Assembly (NCBI RefSeq): GCF_008831285.2
Contig: NC_045139.1
Location: forward strand, 8,402,204 to 8,466,203
DNA from: Nymphaea colorata
Lineage: Eukaryota; Streptophyta; Magnoliopsida; Nymphaeales; Nymphaeaceae
Direction of reading: 5' to 3'
DNA length: 64,000 nucleotides
Position 1 is the stretch's first letter, and each line of letters opens with the position of its first letter. A program made the translations under genes and the position numbers. Below are positions 59,860 to 64,000 of the stretch, one piece after another. Below the pieces are notes generated by a model. The model did not search any database. It saw nothing but the letters and a program-made list of their open reading frames with translations, and was not told the origin of the DNA.

Positions 59860-61630
59860 TCCCCCCATATTTATATGTTTCACGCCTTAATTTCCTTCGT
59901 TCTTTCTTTTGTTCGAGAGAAGAGAAAATAGCAAATAGAAGACATGTATGAGTAGCATGTGTTAATGGCAGCACTTTAAATGATGTGGTAGCGTTTCATC
60001 TACCATAAGAATCGACTTTGCTTCTTCATCTGCTGAAGTTGCCATTGACGTACTTATTTTCTGCTTTATAAAATATGCATAGATTCAGGCTAAATCATTG
60101 CCTCATGACATGCATGTCTCTAGCTCTTCAGGCTCGATCTTTCAGGCATTTAAAATTAGATCCTAAACCTGCATATGTTGACAATTTTTCTTTTAGAAAA
60201 ATGACATACATACGCCTGGGAAAAAATGTTCTCTACTTCGGGAAAAATGACTTAAACCTTTGTTGTATTGGGCATGCAACTGTATGATTGAAGTTATAAC
60301 TGCAAGAGATGAATTTTCTTGAAGTAGAAAACTAAAAAAATAACGCCAACAAAGAGAAATCATGTGTACACATAGAAATCAAGTGGCCAGCCAAAAAAAA
60401 AAAAAACATAAGAACACCATTCAAAAGCGGAGCTGCTCAAGTACTTACACTTATTACCATAAGCATCAAACACCTTCCAGAACTTAGTTTTGTTAATATC
60501 ACAACAATAGCACTTTTAAGAACGGCCTGAACTCGTTGCAAAAAGGTTGGTCGGCCGTCCTAAAGGAAATTAGGAACGGTCAAGCATCCATTCTTAATGT
60601 GTTACAAGTTGCGTTCCTAATTTTTTTAGGACTTGTTCTAATTGTTTTTAGGACCGGTTGTCACCGTTTTTAATGATGTGTACATTAAATGATGCATATA
60701 TTAAGACCGGTTTTCTATGTGTTTATAAAAGTTAAATTTTACAATTATATCCTAATATGCATATAGGAACGGTCTGACCGTTCTTAATACTTCATGCAAT
60801 AAGTTCCATTCTTTTCATATGAGCATTGAAAATGCCAATTTGTACATAAAAGTTCATGACTTGATACGTTTTGGATCGGGTCTGGGTTAGACCTGATCCG
60901 AATCAATCCAAACCATTTTCATAACCCGATTTTCTATTTTAACCTCGTTTTCTTTATGACTTCTTATGACTTATGATTATTTATGACTTATGATTATGAA
61001 ATTGGTGATTATGAAATTGGTGATGAATAATGTTTTGTTTGTAACTTTTGTTTTTTTTATGATTTATGAGATTTGAAATTGTTTCTTATGATTTATGAGA
61101 TTGTAATTTTAATTTTTTAGAATATAATATTCACCGTGTCTGCGTATTCTAAATTTTTTTGATCATTGTCGTATCTATGTACGTACCCATACCGTATCCG
61201 TTTGTCGTATCTATGTACGTACCCATACCGTATCCGTACCCATCTCGTATTTGTACCCGTGTGACAGCTGGCAACCTTCACCGAAAACATTAATAAAGCA
61301 GTAGCTAAGACCGACGGCTGTCAAAGAAAGAACTAGGCTTGCAACCTTCACCAGGAACATAAATAAAGCAGTAGCTAAGACCGAGATGTATGCAAATACA
61401 ACCATATGCCGATCCATGCGGCACTTCTTTTAGACCATTTTTAAAGTTTATAATAGTATCGCTTTAATAAATTGTAAACTTATTATTCATGGAATTGATC
61501 AAATTGGTTCAAAACTTTTTATCCACCAACAACAGGGGAGACAAGGTGCTCATTCTTGAAGTTGGCCTGAAAGTCTAAAATCATGCTTAAGCGTATTTTA
61601 ACATAGAAAAAAGTTGGCCATTTTTAATCA
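59860..61630. other. Intergenic segment after the LEA gene
   Basis: No gene. At 60.50-60.79 kb the words TAGGAACGGTC, AAGAACGG and GACCGTTCTTA recur in both orientations, like subterminal repeats of a CACTA-type DNA element, though true ends were not found. At 61.17-61.39 kb two different tandem duplications follow each other. Confidence 0.5.
61169..61384. repeat. Two adjacent tandem duplications
   Basis: TCGTATCTATGTACGTACCC plus ATACCGTATCCG occurs at 61169-61200 and again at 61205-61236 (period 36). Then GGCAACCTTCACC...GCAGTAGCTAAGACCGA occurs at 61269-61314 and, with small changes, at 61339-61384 (period 70). Confidence 0.85.
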
Positions 61631-61631
61631 C

Positions 61632-62453
61632 CTAAGCTAGCATGATGGTTTCCCAAGATGAAGACCACAAACAACAAGGTTTGCAAGAGTTTCTGCATCA
61701 GTGGCATCCTGAACAACCAAAGACAAGATACTGGAAAGTTCTGATTGAGTTACCAAAAATATTCATAAAAGCTCTGTGTAGAAGTAATAAAACCAACCTT
61801 ATTCATGGCTTCAAGTAAAAGTGGTCCAGCTTCACTGAATCGTCCCATATGCATGCAACAGATAGCTTTGCCATTGAAGGTCATGCTTGTTTCTTCATAA
61901 CTTTCAGCAAAATCCTGATAAATAAGAAATGCTTCTTGTAATCTTTGAACATCCCTGAAATAAAACATTTTGAAAAATAAAAAGGATGACCTTCACAGAC
62001 CATTGCAGTGACAGCTGTAATCAGATCATCAGAGAAGTATATTACGAACAAACAACTGCATCAAACTCAACTAAGTTCAATTAAGGTACAAAGTCACCAA
62101 AATTGGATGTTTTAAATTGACATTTTGATATACCTTTTGGTCCTTTAAGGTAAAATTTTGTCACACTTCCAAGTGACAAAAGAACCCTTTAAAATGTAAT
62201 GGACAAAAGGAAAAAAGAAAGCTGGCATCTGAAGAAACTCAGAGCCTATAAGATAATCAGTTAAGATAGACTAAGAACAAGGTTTTAGACCCTTAATAAT
62301 AAAAAAATTAGGCAATTTACCACGGCCAAATTTAACCATGCACTAGCAAGTTGTGTAAGTGTATAATCATCAATCTGTTGCATGATCCTCAACTGTTTTT
62401 CAGCTTGATCTGACCTGTGCATCTTAAGGTATATCTGAACATTCAAAGCAAGC
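61632..62453 (-). pseudogene. Coatomer subunit epsilon pseudogene (middle and late exons)
   Basis: Three minus-strand exons match plant epsilon-COP. 62453-62321 reads LALNVQIYLKMHRSDQAEKQ... to ..ASAWLNLAV, one residue shorter than the family at QQID-DYTLTQL. 61954-61798 begins with a GCSKI-like stretch and continues as QEAFLIYQDFAESY...NGKAICCMHMG...LLLEAMNK; the exon is 157 bases where 156 is expected, because of one extra base after the SKI codons. 61709-61632 carries DATDAETLA then NLVVCGLHLGKPS, again with one extra base between them, and runs into a stop after KPSC. Splice borders are still GT-AG. The final exon (..DNFERALQSFA in the family) was not found downstream, and upstream exons were not recognised to 64000. 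The two frameshifts make it a probable pseudogene; a sequencing error could also give such changes. It is the second epsilon-COP copy in the window, in the same orientation as the first. Confidence 0.75.
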
Positions 62454-64000
62454 CTGTCATACAAAACCACTATTTCAGAAGGGTGGGTAATGAGTGTGAA
62501 CTGGCAAGCATAATACTCGAACTAGTTCCATATCAACTCATTGGCAGAAAGTCAAGTCAAAAGAAAACTTCAAAGACATCAGAAATTACATCCAAGACCC
62601 TTGGATGAAGTAGCAGCTCCATGGTGAGATTGTGGAAACTCTTAACATAGACATGCCATATGCCTTCTGACCACATAATTCTAACGCATAGCAGAATATT
62701 CTCTGATCACGAAGGCCAAAAATTTGAAAGCTGAGCAACATCACTAAGAGAAGTTAAAATGTTAAAGGAATGTCGGTTTGCAGCCCAAAATTTTCTATCA
62801 GCTAAATCAATCATGATCATTTTTTACTGATACCTTCCATGCACTAGAACAATTTTATCCTTGTTGATCGTTGAAACATGTAAACTCATTTGGACTCAAA
62901 TTGAGGCTTCTATTCTATTGGTCAAACATCCTCTCTAGATACTTTCCATGCTTTTCAATTTTCACCTGCAGCTTTTTCCAGATCTGCACCCTGCCATATT
63001 TATCAAGTTATTATCATGTTTAGGGAGGACAAAAGGTATTTTCTTTAAAATGTTGATCATTCTTTTCCCAGAAAAGAAACCTAATCTAGTGAAAATATTG
63101 CTACAGAGAGAGAAACTAAGCTGAACCAGAAACCTACTGAAAGCTAGAGGACACATACATGCTCCCTGCAGAAAATAAAATCACCACGCTCATATAACAA
63201 ATTACTTATAATAAGAAAGCAACGTACTTTCATCTTTGTGTGTGTGTGTGTGAGTATGTGAGCATGTGCATGCATGCATTCACGTGGGTGAATGCAAATA
63301 AGTATAACAAGTGATTAGAGAGTTATAAATGATCAGGTCAGTTAAAGTTTGCAGACATGAAGGACAGGAGAGGAAAAGTTCACTTGGGGAGGCTCCGACT
63401 AGATAGTTTTAAGAACGATAAGATTGAACTTTTTGTTCCAATCAAGTATCCTTCAACTGATAGAGTTTTATAATCTCATGGTGCTTTCTTCATACTTGAA
63501 CTCTAATTAAGTTATTTCAAATATCTCTTACAAGCAAAACATTCTAAATCTTATGTGTCTGAGCTATCACACAATCTCTACTTTCCTTTTTCCCTGCTTC
63601 TGAATCAAAGGGCCTAATTCATCTGTTAGAAGTGACATCCAGGTGAAACAGATGAATTTAGATTTCAAAAATATAATCCATACATGGTGGACTAGATACT
63701 CATGAGCAGGAAATAAGCACAATTTGACGTACCAAAAATTGAAAAGAACAACATGAAAGCAGTTGATCTGTGCAAACTCTGCACTACTCTTCTACTGTGA
63801 ACCATAGTCAGTCCAAGAAGATCAGCATTTTCTTTGCATGTCTGTGGAAGTGTTTAATAGATTTCAGAAATAACAAGTATTAGAATGTCACATCCAATGG
63901 AGTAATGGGTTTTCATCATGACATACATATACATAACATATACACATGGCAATTGAGAATCAGCCTATACACAAAAAGAAACATGTTATTACTATTAGGA
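62454..64000. other. Right-edge segment, no gene recognised
   Basis: This should hold the upstream introns and exons of the coatomer epsilon copy if it is complete, but I could not find them. It includes a (TG)n run at 63236-63251. AT-rich throughout. Confidence 0.5.

Noticed and set aside
1614-62453. One epsilon-COP gene split by a 60-kb insertion
   Set aside because: On the minus strand the later exons (62 kb) come before the first exons (2 kb), so one split gene is impossible without rearrangement.

Overview
This window is nuclear DNA from a flowering plant. The genes have several exons with GT-AG introns. Intergenic DNA is AT-rich and full of simple repeats, decayed retroelements and small inverted-repeat elements. 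The gene set is typical of angiosperms: sieve element occlusion (SEO) P-proteins, an E6-like cell-wall protein, a group 6 LEA protein and protein-L-isoaspartate methyltransferase. SEO genes argue against a grass; the species cannot be named from the sequence.

Layout, left to right. (1) 1.6-2.0 kb, minus: first two exons of a coatomer epsilon-subunit gene, the rest beyond the left edge or lost. (2) 5.3-6.2 kb, plus: a one-exon E6-like secreted protein. (3) 6.2-9.8 kb: gene-poor, degenerate repeats. (4) 9.9-31.9 kb, minus: three tandem seven-exon SEO genes (here SEO-A, SEO-B and SEO-C), all with intact reconstructed frames of 752, 687 and 746 codons. A broken copy of the last PIMT exon lies behind the SEO-A promoter. 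(5) 34.7-39.8 kb, minus: an intact PIMT gene directly upstream of SEO-C. SEO-A plus the PIMT fragment therefore look like a segmental copy of SEO-C plus PIMT. (6) 40.5-44.0 kb, minus: a 90-codon orphan ORF and a damaged tandem copy. (7) 45.6-47.0 kb: an internally deleted LINE. (8) 49.5-55.2 kb, plus: a five-exon long coiled-coil protein of 698 residues. (9) 56.2-58.7 kb: a Ty1/Copia fossil. (10) 59.6-59.9 kb, plus: a LEA_6 gene with a clear TATA box and an ABRE-type ACGT element. (11) 61.6-62.5 kb, minus: middle and late exons of a second coatomer epsilon copy that carries frameshifts.

The genes do not form a pathway. The main theme is local duplication: SEO triplication, PIMT exon capture, the orphan-ORF duplication, and two coatomer epsilon copies at opposite ends. 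I found no previously undescribed molecular system. The most informative items are the history of the SEO cluster (shared promoter block, diverging C-terminal tails, one tail lost by frame change) and the PIMT fragment that records the duplication. No tRNA, rRNA or CRISPR array was recognised.
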